From NCBI RefSeq assembly GCF_009617755.1, contig NZ_BGZH01000003.1, positions 310,001 through 374,000 of the forward strand: a stretch of DNA of 64,000 nt, written 5' to 3'. The notes under the pieces were generated by a model. The model saw nothing but the letters and a program-made list of their open reading frames with translations, searched no databases and was not told where the DNA came from. Below are positions 51,779 to 60,027 of the stretch, one piece after another. How positions within the stretch are numbered: position 1 is the stretch's first letter; every line of letters starts with the position of its first letter. The position numbers and the translations under genes are program-made. This DNA is from Marinobacter salsuginis (lineage in GTDB: Bacteria > Pseudomonadota > Gammaproteobacteria > Pseudomonadales > Oleiphilaceae).

Positions 51779-51889
51779 TTTTGCGCCTATCCGTAGAAGA
51801 CCGACCAAGACGAACGCGGGCAAAAACTGGATAATGGCCGCCATTAAAAGCCATGGCGCGCCAAATTCTCCGATCCAGGACTCTGTGTA

Positions 51890-54076
51890 ATGGAAATCAA
51901 CGTCAACTTTCTCGAGAACCTCAGACTTGAAGCCAAGTTTGACGATTTCACGGTCGTAACGGACCAGCCCATTCGCTACAAGGGCGACGGCTCGGCGCCC
52001 AGCCCGTTCGATTACTTCCTGGCCTCGTCGGCACTCTGTGCGGCGTACTTCGTTCGGGTTTACTGTCTCGCCCGGGACATTCCCACCGAAAATATCCGCC
52101 TGTCCCAGAACAACATCGTGGACCCGGAAAATCGATACAACCAGATCTTCAAGATTTCCGTGGAGCTGCCAGAGGATATCTCTGAAAAAGACCGACAAGG
52201 CATTCTGCGCTCGATCGATCGGTGCACGGTAAAAAAAGTTGTCCAGACCGGGCCCACCTTCGAGATTGAAACCGTCGAGAACCTGGACGCCGACGCCCAG
52301 GCACTGCTGATGACTCAGCCGGAAGGCGGCAGCCAGACCTTTATCGAAGGCAAGGACCTGCCGCTGGAGCAAACCATCGCCAATATGACCGGCATCCTCG
52401 AGGAGCTGGGCATGAAGATCGAGATCGCGTCCTGGCGGAACATCGTGCCGCACGTCTGGTCACTGCACATTCGCGATGCCGCCTCACCGATGTGCTTTAC
52501 CAATGGCAAGGGCGCCACCAAGGAAAGCGCCCTTTGCTCTGCCCTGGGCGAGTTCATCGAACGGCTCAGTTGCAACTTCTTCTACAACGACCAGTTCTTT
52601 GGCGAGGAAATCGCCAACAGCGAGTTCGTCCATTACCCGAACGAAAAGTGGTTCAAGCCCGGGCCGAACGACGAACTGCCCGACGGCATCCTGGATGACC
52701 ACTGTCTGGCCATCTACAATCCGGACGGCGAGCTTCGTGGCTCCAATCTGATCGACACCAACTCTGGCAGAGCCGACCGGGGCATTGTCTCCCTGCCCTA
52801 CGTGCGAAAATCCGACGGCGAGACGGTGTATTTCCCGTCCAACCTGATCGAAAACCTGTTTCTCAGCAACGGCATGAGTGCCGGCAATACGCTGAACGAA
52901 GCGCAGGTTCAGTGCCTGTCGGAAATCTTTGAGCGCGCCGTCAAAAAGCAGATCATCGAAGAGGAAATCGCTCTGCCGGACGTACCCCGGGAGGTTCTTG
53001 AAAAATACCACGACATCCTGGAAGGCATTGAAGCGCTGGAGGCCCAGGGCTTCCCGACTCTGGTCAAAGATGCTTCCCTGGGCGGCCAGTTCCCGGTGAT
53101 GTGCGTGACGCTCATGAACCCGCGCACTGGCGGCGTGTTTGCGTCCTTTGGCGCGCACCCGAACTTTGAAGTGGCTCTGGAGCGAAGCCTCACTGAGCTT
53201 CTGCAGGGGCGCAGCTTCGAGGGTCTCAACGACGTGCCGCCGCCGACCTTCAACAGCCTGGCCGTCACCGAACCGAACAACTTTGTGGAGCACTTCATCG
53301 ACTCCACCGGCGTTGTGTCCTGGCGCTTCTTCAGCGCGAAATCCGACTATGAGTTTGTCGAGTGGGATTTCTCCGGCACCAACGCGGAGGAAGCGGAGTG
53401 TCTGTTCGGTATCCTCCGGGACCTGGGCAAGGAAGTGTATGTCGCGGTTTATGAGGAACTGGGCGCGCCGGTGTGCCGGATTCTGGTTCCCGGGTACTCA
53501 GAGGTGTACCCGGTGGAAGACCTGATCATGGACAACACCAACATGGCTCTGGACTACCGGGAAGACATCCTCAACCTGCACCGTCTGGACGAGGAGCAAC
53601 TGGCCGATCTGGCGGAGCGACTGGAAGCCAGCCAGTTGGACAACTACATGACCATCATCACCCTGATTGGCGTGGAGTTTGATGAAAACACCGTCTGGGG
53701 TCAGCTCACCATCCTTGAGCTGAAGATCCTGATCTGCCTTGCCCTCCGGTGGCATGAAGAAGCGCTGGAGTTCGTCGACATGTTCCTTCAGTTCAACGAC
53801 AACACCGTTGAGCGGGGCCTCTTCTACCGGGCGATGTACGCAGCGTTGGAAGTCACCCTGGATGACGAAATGGAAATGGACGACTACATCACCAACTTCA
53901 CTCGCATGTTCGGCGAGAAAACCATGGAAGCCGTTGTTGGCTCAATAGACGGCACAGTCCGTTTCCATGGTCTTGAACCAACCAACATGCAGCTGGAAGG
54001 ATTGGAAAAGCACCAGCGGTTGATCGAGAGCTACAAGAAACTGCATGTCGCACGGGCTGCCAAAGCAGGTTTCTAG
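51890..54076 (+). CDS. ycaO: OsmC-YcaO fusion protein
   Basis: A 728-residue protein. Residues ~1-150 are OsmC-like (SAPSPFDYFLASSALCAAYFVRVYCLARDI, with a cysteine in the OsmC helix). Residues ~160-560 are a YcaO ATP-dependent cyclodehydratase domain with the ATP site GKGATKESALCSALGEFIERLS. The C-terminal ~170 residues are helical. The domain order is the same as other YcaO proteins with an N-terminal OsmC domain; E. coli YcaO itself lacks OsmC and assists RimO-mediated modification of ribosomal protein S12. No peptide precursor or RiPP genes are adjacent. Confidence 0.92.
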   Translation: MEINVNFLENLRLEAKFDDFTVVTDQPIRYKGDGSAPSPFDYFLASSALCAAYFVRVYCLARDIPTENIRLSQNNIVDPENRYNQIFKISVELPEDISEKDRQGILRSIDRCTVKKVVQTGPTFEIETVENLDADAQALLMTQPEGGSQTFIEGKDLPLEQTIANMTGILEELGMKIEIASWRNIVPHVWSLHIRDAASPMCFTNGKGATKESALCSALGEFIERLSCNFFYNDQFFGEEIANSEFVHYPNEKWFKPGPNDELPDGILDDHCLAIYNPDGELRGSNLIDTNSGRADRGIVSLPYVRKSDGETVYFPSNLIENLFLSNGMSAGNTLNEAQVQCLSEIFERAVKKQIIEEEIALPDVPREVLEKYHDILEGIEALEAQGFPTLVKDASLGGQFPVMCVTLMNPRTGGVFASFGAHPNFEVALERSLTELLQGRSFEGLNDVPPPTFNSLAVTEPNNFVEHFIDSTGVVSWRFFSAKSDYEFVEWDFSGTNAEEAECLFGILRDLGKEVYVAVYEELGAPVCRILVPGYSEVYPVEDLIMDNTNMALDYREDILNLHRLDEEQLADLAERLEASQLDNYMTIITLIGVEFDENTVWGQLTILELKILICLALRWHEEALEFVDMFLQFNDNTVERGLFYRAMYAALEVTLDDEMEMDDYITNFTRMFGEKTMEAVVGSIDGTVRFHGLEPTNMQLEGLEKHQRLIESYKKLHVARAAKAGF

Positions 54077-54094
54077 GAAGTTCTGAATTTTTCT

Positions 54095-54119
54095 GGAATA
54101 AATCCGTTGCTGGTACGTC
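54095..54119 (+). promoter_or_regulatory. Predicted ECF-sigma promoter (gene at 54166)
   Basis: GGAATAA (54095-54101), 14 bases, CGTC (54116-54119). Spacing and both boxes match the promoter before the sigma gene at 57082-57106. This predicts control of the secreted Ala-rich protein and the following barrel by the same ECF sigma factor. Confidence 0.65.
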
Positions 54120-54165
54120 CTCCTGATGAAAGCCACCCGAAAGGGTAAAACAGGAGGACGTAACC

Positions 54166-54639
54166 ATGAAAAAACACGTACTGACACTCGCAATCTGCTC
54201 ACTTCTTTCCACCGGCGCCTATGCAGCCGAAGGCGCTGCCACTGCAAACGCACAGGCTGATGCCAACATGTCGGCCGAAGCCAGCAGCCAGAATGGCGTT
54301 TCCACGCAAGGCGGCGCATCGGCCAACGCGCAAGGCAGCGTAAATGGCAAGGCGGCTAGAGACGAAGCTCGCCAGAACGCCAATCGAGCTGTCAGCGCAG
54401 GTGTTGAGGCCGGTCAACAGGTGCGGGGCACGGCCTCGGCAACGGCAAACGTCGCCCGGAATGAAGCCAATGAGCAGGCTGGCAAGGCAAAAGATGAGAT
54501 GAACAACACTCGCAACGCCGAAATCCGTGCTGAAACCCATCAACAAATCGGTACGTCTGTGTCCGATAGCGTCAGGAGCGAGGTTCAGAATTCCGTCAGG
54601 AGCACTGTAAAAGGTTCCGCCAGCGGCGGGATGCTCTGA
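54166..54639 (+). CDS. Secreted Ala/Asn-rich low-complexity protein
   Basis: A 157-residue exported protein with a signal peptide ending AYA (about residue 21). The mature part is rich in Ala, Asn, Gln and Ser with charged heptad-like repeats (ARDEARQNANRAVSAGVEAGQQV, SATANVARNEANEQAGKAKDEMNN) that suggest helical or coiled structure, then a Ser/Val/Arg tail with SVRSEVQNSVRSTV. No family was recognised. It lies under a predicted ECF promoter and is followed by a terminator. It may be a stress-induced surface or periplasmic protein. Confidence 0.7.
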   Translation: MKKHVLTLAICSLLSTGAYAAEGAATANAQADANMSAEASSQNGVSTQGGASANAQGSVNGKAARDEARQNANRAVSAGVEAGQQVRGTASATANVARNEANEQAGKAKDEMNNTRNAEIRAETHQQIGTSVSDSVRSEVQNSVRSTVKGSASGGML

Positions 54640-54660
54640 ACCGATAGCCAAATCTGAATC

Positions 54661-54690
54661 GCCGGGCCTCTTTTGGCCCGGCTCTTTTTT
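54661..54690 (+). terminator. Rho-independent terminator after the Ala-rich gene
   Basis: GCCGGGCC, a 6-base loop and GGCCCGGC are followed by TCTTTTTT. It ends 22 bp before the outer-membrane barrel gene, so the barrel is expressed either by read-through or from an internal start. Confidence 0.9.
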
Positions 54691-54711
54691 CAGCTGAGGA
54701 GAAACACCGTT

Positions 54712-55677
54712 ATGAACTGCACGCGATCTCTACCGTTTGTTAGCGCTTTGGGTCTTATGACCACTGTGTGTTTTGCCGACGCCGCCGAACAAACTACCTT
54801 AAACGGACACCTGTCAGCCGGTTTTGAGCACGACAGCAATGTCTCCGTGGATGACCTTAACGCCTCATCGGACCAGAGTGATCAGGCCTGGGTTTTTGAC
54901 GCCGGCCTGGAAGGGGTGCTGAAGCCTGCCGAACGACTGAACCTTACCCTCGGATACTCCCTCTCTGGCAGTCGATATCGGGAGCTTGATCAATTCGACC
55001 AGGACATTCACTTACTCTCCGCCGATCTGAGTTACGATTTTGATCCGGTAACCATTGGTACGAGCTACCATTATTCCCACTCGGTTTTGGGCTCAGAGCC
55101 CTTTCTCGATTTCCACAGGGCAAGCGCCTACCTCGGCAGCCTCATTGGTGACGATGTTTACCTGCTTGCGAGCCTGCAGGAAAAGCGTAAGGACTACGAG
55201 GAGAGCGAGGCGCGCGATTCGGACATCCGGGGCGCAAGCCTCGATTCGTTTTTCTTCTTTAATAACGCCAGGAGTCATTTCGTAATGGGCGTGGACTACG
55301 ACAAGGAGGATGCCGAAGCGGAATCCTTCGACAACGAAGTCTGGCGAGTGCGGGCGACGTTGCTCAATCGCTTTTTGCTGGGAGGAGAGGATAATCGGAT
55401 TCGTCTTGGCTGGCGATATGAAACACGGGACTACGACCAACCAGCGGTTTCTTCTTCTAGCTCGTTTCTCGACAACCCTTTCACCGGGGATTTTATCGAC
55501 ACGTCAGCCAGTCGTCGGGCCGAGCAGGCTAATGTTTTCGAAGCCAGTTGGCGAATTGGTCTGAACGGGACTTTCAGCGTCGAGCCCTCTGTGTCTCATG
55601 GTATTTACCAGGGCAACGAGGACTCCACCGACTACAGCCGAACCATTGCCGGCCTGACACTCAGGGCAGATTTCTGA
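54712..55677 (+). CDS. Outer-membrane beta-barrel protein
   Basis: A 321-residue protein with a signal peptide ending AEA/ADA (about residue 21) and alternating beta strands (LNLTLGYSLSGSRYREL, TIGTSYHYSHSV, IRLGWRYETRDYDQ). It ends RADF with the terminal phenylalanine typical of BAM-assembled barrels. The arrangement resembles the barrel part of surface lipoprotein assembly modifier (SLAM/DUF560-like) proteins, without certainty. ATG at 54712 follows GAGGAGAAAC. It lies between the Ala-rich gene and the S8 protease in the ECF-linked cluster. Confidence 0.72.
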   Translation: MNCTRSLPFVSALGLMTTVCFADAAEQTTLNGHLSAGFEHDSNVSVDDLNASSDQSDQAWVFDAGLEGVLKPAERLNLTLGYSLSGSRYRELDQFDQDIHLLSADLSYDFDPVTIGTSYHYSHSVLGSEPFLDFHRASAYLGSLIGDDVYLLASLQEKRKDYEESEARDSDIRGASLDSFFFFNNARSHFVMGVDYDKEDAEAESFDNEVWRVRATLLNRFLLGGEDNRIRLGWRYETRDYDQPAVSSSSSFLDNPFTGDFIDTSASRRAEQANVFEASWRIGLNGTFSVEPSVSHGIYQGNEDSTDYSRTIAGLTLRADF

Positions 55678-55687
55678 CGCGGGCAAG

Positions 55688-57010
55688 TCAATACGGCAGG
55701 AAACCGAAACCAAAAATACTGTCCCGACCAGGCTCACCCAGGTCCCGAGCCTGGTCTATCAATACCTCAACGGCCTTCTGTGGATTACTGCCATTGGCTT
55801 CACAGGCCAAGGCAGCTGCAACAACAGGAGCGGCCAGTGAAGTGCCACTCTCCGTCGCCAGGCCGCCCTCCGGGTCAGGAACGCTAACCGCAACACCATG
55901 GGCTGCGAACATCACGTGTTCTCCGCGACTTGCCCATCGGTAGAGCTCACCTGTGCGGGAGGTTGCGGTAACGCCAATCACTTCAGAATACGCCGCCGGG
56001 AACAGCGGTGACGCGGCGGGCCCCTCATTGCCAACCGCAGCAACCAACAACGTACCCTGATTGGCAAGTCGTCTGACCGCCGCTTCCAGTAGCCGGTTAT
56101 CGGCACCGGTAAGGCTGATATTGATCACCGATGGTTCCTGTGTCGCCAGCCAGTCCAAACCCTTCAGCAAATGCACTAGCGTGGCTCCGGAGAGATTGTC
56201 TGTCCGCGAGTAAAAAACCGAGGCGTTAAAAAGGGTCGCACCCGGCAGCCTTGCCTCCCCTTCGCTACCCTGCCTGCCAACCAACTGGCCCGCGACCGCT
56301 GTACCATGTTGTTTTACAGGAGCCAGTTCACCGCGACTCCCTTCCAGCGACAAAAAACGTTGTTCGACTATACGGGCTGCACCAAAAGCGGGGTGTTCCG
56401 TTGCCACGGACGTGTCGATCATTCCTATTTTGACCGGCTCCTCACACAGGCTTACACCCGATCGAACGGCAGGCACTTCCGAAGAATCGGATGGACCTGT
56501 CCGCGGGCTGTATACGTGGTTGCGGTCCAGGCTGTCGGCCAGTTCCGGCAAGAGCTTGCGAAGACTCTCGTATGAATCCAGGTCCGGACGAACCCGAAAT
56601 CTGGCCACGATCATGCCAAGCCCGGATAAGGTTGTACGTTCCAGAGCGGTGATCCCCGGATGGTCCAGGCGATTGATGTCCTCCGGCGTACCGGTCACCA
56701 GCCATTGCCTCTCTGCAGCCCTGAAGCCATCCTCCTGTACGACTTCATTAAACGCTTTTTGCCCTGATACTGTGTAGACAGGAAGGCTATCCGGAAGCGA
56801 CTTGAGGGCACTCCGGAGGTTCTCAGCCTGTTGCTCTGCTCGACGAGTCGCTGCCCGCTCCACCAGCCGCTCGGCGTTTCGCTCCACCTGTCGGTTGATA
56901 CCGCTCACCGGGTTGTTGATCAGTCCGTCCGCAGTGAGCGCGGTCGCAGATAACGGCGCCCAACACATGACCACAGCTGACAGAATCGACAATTTAAAAA
57001 GCGGCTTCAT
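55688..57010 (-). CDS. Secreted subtilisin-like (S8) serine protease
   Basis: A 440-residue exported S8 peptidase. The signal peptide ends about residue 25. A charged helical stretch (residues ~38-70, RNAERLVERAATRRAEQQAENL) precedes the catalytic domain. The triad is D199 (GMIDTSV), H235 (QHGTAVAG) and S391 (SGTSLAAP), with oxyanion N328 (VGNEGP). A typical I9 propeptide is not obvious. It runs toward the outer-membrane barrel gene, 10 bp between stops. Its upstream region holds a predicted ECF promoter (minus strand). It could be a regulated protease acting in the envelope. Confidence 0.9.
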   Translation of the reverse strand: MKPLFKLSILSAVVMCWAPLSATALTADGLINNPVSGINRQVERNAERLVERAATRRAEQQAENLRSALKSLPDSLPVYTVSGQKAFNEVVQEDGFRAAERQWLVTGTPEDINRLDHPGITALERTTLSGLGMIVARFRVRPDLDSYESLRKLLPELADSLDRNHVYSPRTGPSDSSEVPAVRSGVSLCEEPVKIGMIDTSVATEHPAFGAARIVEQRFLSLEGSRGELAPVKQHGTAVAGQLVGRQGSEGEARLPGATLFNASVFYSRTDNLSGATLVHLLKGLDWLATQEPSVINISLTGADNRLLEAAVRRLANQGTLLVAAVGNEGPAASPLFPAAYSEVIGVTATSRTGELYRWASRGEHVMFAAHGVAVSVPDPEGGLATESGTSLAAPVVAAALACEANGSNPQKAVEVLIDQARDLGEPGRDSIFGFGFLPY

Positions 57011-57047
57011 GGTTACCGTCCAAATTCTGGATTGTTTCACTTACTCT

Positions 57048-57072
57048 AACGGCCTGAACTGGAAAAAATTCC
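57048..57072 (-). promoter_or_regulatory. Predicted ECF-sigma promoter of the S8 protease
   Basis: On the minus strand GGAATTT (57072-57066), 14 bases, CGTT (57051-57048), 38 bp before the protease ATG. Same geometry as the other two ECF-type sites; the -10 has CGTT instead of CGTC. Confidence 0.55.
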
Positions 57073-57081
57073 CTGACGCAT

Positions 57082-57106
57082 GGAATAAAACGCGGGCCGG
57101 ATCGTC
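57082..57106 (+). promoter_or_regulatory. Predicted autoregulated ECF promoter
   Basis: GGAATAA (57082-57088), 14 bases, CGTC (57103-57106), 32 bp before the sigma factor ATG. The -35 elements of this and the divergent protease promoter are nine bases apart. Confidence 0.65.
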
Positions 57107-57137
57107 TTCCCCATACACTCAACTCTGAAAAAGAACT

Positions 57138-57629
57138 ATGCAACAGGAACTCAAGGATCTACTACCAGCCCTGAGAAGGTTTGCGTACTCCCTGACGGGC
57201 TCCATGGCCGATGCCGATGACCTCTTGCAGAATACCGTCGAGAGAATCCTGACCCGCGATATGCCCAGTGATGTCGATCTCACGAAATGGGCCTTCCGGA
57301 TATGCCGCAATGTCTGGATAGACGAGTGTCGGGCTCGAAAGGTTCGTCGGGATGCCACCGAAAATCCGGAGTTAAGCGATGGGCAAGTGACCGATGGCGA
57401 GCATCAGACAACGAAAGAGATCGAGTGGAGCCGTGTGGACGCCGCCATGTCACGCCTTCCCGAAGACCAGCGACAGATCATTTCTCTCGTTGCTATCCAG
57501 GGAATGCCCTACAAGATGGTGGCGGAAATACTCGAGGTGCCCAAAGGCACTGTCATGAGCCGGCTGGCCCGTGCCCGGGCAGCCCTGAGCGAAGCTCTGT
57601 CACCCGCAACCTTGAGGAGCGAGTCATGA
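57138..57629 (+). CDS. ECF RNA polymerase sigma factor
   Basis: A 163-residue sigma-70 family protein of the ECF type, with sigma2 (residues ~5-70, RFAYSLTGSMADADDLLQNTVERI) and sigma4 (about 105-155, LPEDQRQIISLVAIQGMPYKMVAEILEVPKGTVMSRLARARAAL). It directs RNA polymerase to the promoters with GGAAT/CGTC. It overlaps the anti-sigma gene by 4 bp (ATGA), so synthesis is balanced. It probably responds to an envelope or extracytoplasmic signal through the anti-sigma partner. Confidence 0.93.
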   Translation: MQQELKDLLPALRRFAYSLTGSMADADDLLQNTVERILTRDMPSDVDLTKWAFRICRNVWIDECRARKVRRDATENPELSDGQVTDGEHQTTKEIEWSRVDAAMSRLPEDQRQIISLVAIQGMPYKMVAEILEVPKGTVMSRLARARAALSEALSPATLRSES

Positions 57630-58351
57630 AGATTACAGACGAAACACTGTCAGCATTTCTGGACAGTGAACTGAGCCCATCGGAAATGGAGGCTGTCAGG
57701 GAGCGGCTCGCAACGGACCCATCCCTGACCGACCGGTTGGCGGAGCTTGCGGCCGTTGATTCAGAACTAAAGAGCCACTACGGCGACATTGATGACCGTC
57801 CCTTCCCCGAATCAGTCACCAGGATGCTCGCTGAGGATAATCGGGAGACGCCAAAGCCAACGGATAGCAATGTTGTATCGTTTCCCTGGTGGCGCAGACT
57901 GCGCGGGCATTCAGGTAAAGCCATTGCAGCAGCCGTGGTCGCAGGGTTCGCGATGGCGCAGTGGCTTACCATGCCAACCGCGGACAATGCGGTATGGTCA
58001 GAGGTAGCGGCGACACTGGACAGCCGCCCCAGCGGAGAAACCTATTCTGTGAATGCCAGCATCGAACTTACACCTCGACTGACCTTCAGAAACCAATCCG
58101 GTGAATGGTGTCGGCAGTTCCGGTTAGAGACCCACAGCAATGGGTCGGAGCAGATTGCCTGTCGCACCCATTCGGGGAACTGGGAACAGCGAGTTCAGGT
58201 GGAAACAGGTCAGGCAGTTGCAAGCGACGGCTACCGGACAGCCAGCGGAGGAAGCGTACTTGACGACCAACTCGACCGCATGATGGCGACGCCACCAATT
58301 GGCCCAGAGAAAGAACACGAATTGCTGGAGCGAAATTGGCGAACGGAATAG
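57626..58351 (+). CDS. Anti-sigma factor, membrane-anchored
   Basis: A 241-residue protein with a cytoplasmic anti-sigma domain at the start (KITDETLSAFLDSELSPSEMEAVRERLATDP), a single transmembrane segment (about residues 97-117) and a periplasmic domain with paired cysteines (GEWCRQF, QIACRTH). No zinc HxxxCxxC motif is seen. It would hold the sigma factor at the membrane until the periplasmic part senses a signal or is cleaved. The coupled S8 protease is a possible regulator of that step; this is inference. Confidence 0.88.
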   Translation: MKITDETLSAFLDSELSPSEMEAVRERLATDPSLTDRLAELAAVDSELKSHYGDIDDRPFPESVTRMLAEDNRETPKPTDSNVVSFPWWRRLRGHSGKAIAAAVVAGFAMAQWLTMPTADNAVWSEVAATLDSRPSGETYSVNASIELTPRLTFRNQSGEWCRQFRLETHSNGSEQIACRTHSGNWEQRVQVETGQAVASDGYRTASGGSVLDDQLDRMMATPPIGPEKEHELLERNWRTE

Positions 58352-58461
58352 CACTGACAGCATTTCTGACCCACACTTGGTCATTACAAGTAGCCTATTT
58401 GCGTTTGATGCCCGTACACCTTTGTACATTTACCGGCATACGCCAAACAAGGAGCTTTGCA

Positions 58462-60027
58462 ATGAGCAATCCGGTGATCGCTGATAACAAGCCCAAGAAA
58501 GTCAGTCTCAAAAAGGGCGAAGAATACGCCTTTTGCGTCTGTGGTCGTTCCAATAACCAGCCGTTCTGCGACGGTTCCCATGGAGACACCGGATTCAAAC
58601 CCAAGGTCTTCAAGGCGGAAAAAGACGAAGAGGCAGTTCTGTGCCAGTGCAAACAGACCGGAAGCGCTCCCTACTGTGACGGCACCCACCAGCAGTTCAG
58701 CGATGATCAGGTTGGCAAGGAGGCACCTGATTCTGACGACGATGGCGACGATGAGAGCCAGTCCGGTGACGCTCCAAAAGCCAAGTCGACAAAGGACGAG
58801 CCGACGGTTGAGTTTATTCACCAGTTAGCGCGTGAGGGCCTGAGCAACATGGGCCACCATGGCCCAACAACCGCCATGGGCGTGCCCCGTCACACCCTGC
58901 CCCATTGGGACGATCTGCAGCTAATGGTGGCCCAGATGGCCAGCAAACCGTTGGCCGATGACGCCGAAGTATCAACGGAACTGGTGATCGGACCTGAAGC
59001 CCGCAAACCCCTCACCCTGAGCATGCCCCTTTTCGTTTCGGACATGAGCTTCGGCGCTCTATCGGAGGAGGCAAAAATTGCCCTGGCCCGGGGCGCCGAG
59101 CTTGCCGGCACCGGGATCTGCTCCGGCGAAGGCGGCATGTTGCCGGAGGAGCAGCAGGAAAACTCACGCTACTTCTATGAACTGGCCAGCGCCAAGTTTG
59201 GCTACAAAGAAGAGCTGTTGAAGAAAGTCCAGGCATTCCATTTCAAGGGTGGACAGGGCGCCAAGACCGGTACCGGTGGTCACCTGCCGGCCAACAAGAA
59301 TACCGGCAAAATCTCACAGGTTCGCAACATTCCCGAGGGTAAATCTGCCATTTCACCACCCACGTTCGAGGATCTGCGCTCGGTCGAGGATTTCCAGCGC
59401 TTCGCCAGCCATGTTCGGGAAATCACCGGCGGAATTCCTGTAGGTTTCAAACTCAGCGCCAATCACATCGAGCGGGATGTTCAGTTCGCGCTGGATGCCG
59501 GCGCCGATTACATCATTCTGGACGGCCGTGGCGGCGGAACTGGCGCTGCGCCCGAAATCTTCCGCGACCACATCAGTGTGCCGACCATTCCGGCCCTGGC
59601 TCGCGCCCGGCGCTATCTGGATGATCGCGGCGCCAGCGGACGAGTCACGCTGATCGTGACCGGCGGCCTGCGGGTACCCATTGATTTCGTGAAGGCGATG
59701 GCCCTGGGTGCAGACGGCATTGCGATTGCCAACAGTGCCATGCAGTCCATCGGCTGTGTTGCTGCCCGTATCTGCAACACCAATAACTGCCCCGCTGGCA
59801 TCGCAACCCAGAACAAGGATCTGCGCCAGCGGTTAAATGTGGACCAGTCGGCCAAACAGCTGCAGAACTTCCTTGAGGCCTCGGTCTCACTGATGCAGGT
59901 AATGGCAAGGGCCTGCGGCCATGACAGCCTCAGCAAACTGAATATCGATGACCTGTCCACCTGGCATCGGGAGATGGCCCTGCTCAGCGGCGTGCGCTAC
60001 GCCGGTGTGCTCGATCCCTCTGCTTGA
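58462..60027 (+). CDS. CDGSH iron-sulfur/glutamate synthase-like fusion protein
   Basis: A 521-residue protein. The first ~80 residues hold two CDGSH-type [2Fe-2S] motifs: C25-x-C27...C36DGSH40 and C61-x-C63...C72DGTH76. An acidic linker follows (about 88-105). Residues ~120-520 form the FMN-binding, central domain of glutamate synthase-like enzymes (FHFKGGQGAKTGTGGHLPANK, DGRGGGTGAAPE, CNTNNCPAGIATQ, with the [Fe-S]-type cysteines). It is a possible flavin-iron-sulfur oxidoreductase and need not use glutamate. ATG follows AAGGAGC. It converges on the AAR-like gene with a 31-bp overlap. Confidence 0.9.
   Translation: MSNPVIADNKPKKVSLKKGEEYAFCVCGRSNNQPFCDGSHGDTGFKPKVFKAEKDEEAVLCQCKQTGSAPYCDGTHQQFSDDQVGKEAPDSDDDGDDESQSGDAPKAKSTKDEPTVEFIHQLAREGLSNMGHHGPTTAMGVPRHTLPHWDDLQLMVAQMASKPLADDAEVSTELVIGPEARKPLTLSMPLFVSDMSFGALSEEAKIALARGAELAGTGICSGEGGMLPEEQQENSRYFYELASAKFGYKEELLKKVQAFHFKGGQGAKTGTGGHLPANKNTGKISQVRNIPEGKSAISPPTFEDLRSVEDFQRFASHVREITGGIPVGFKLSANHIERDVQFALDAGADYIILDGRGGGTGAAPEIFRDHISVPTIPALARARRYLDDRGASGRVTLIVTGGLRVPIDFVKAMALGADGIAIANSAMQSIGCVAARICNTNNCPAGIATQNKDLRQRLNVDQSAKQLQNFLEASVSLMQVMARACGHDSLSKLNIDDLSTWHREMALLSGVRYAGVLDPSA

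Noticed and set aside
51890..54639. YcaO plus a small secreted protein as a RiPP pair
   Set aside because: The small protein has an ordinary signal peptide, is not Cys/Ser/Thr-rich like azoline precursors, and has its own ECF-type promoter.
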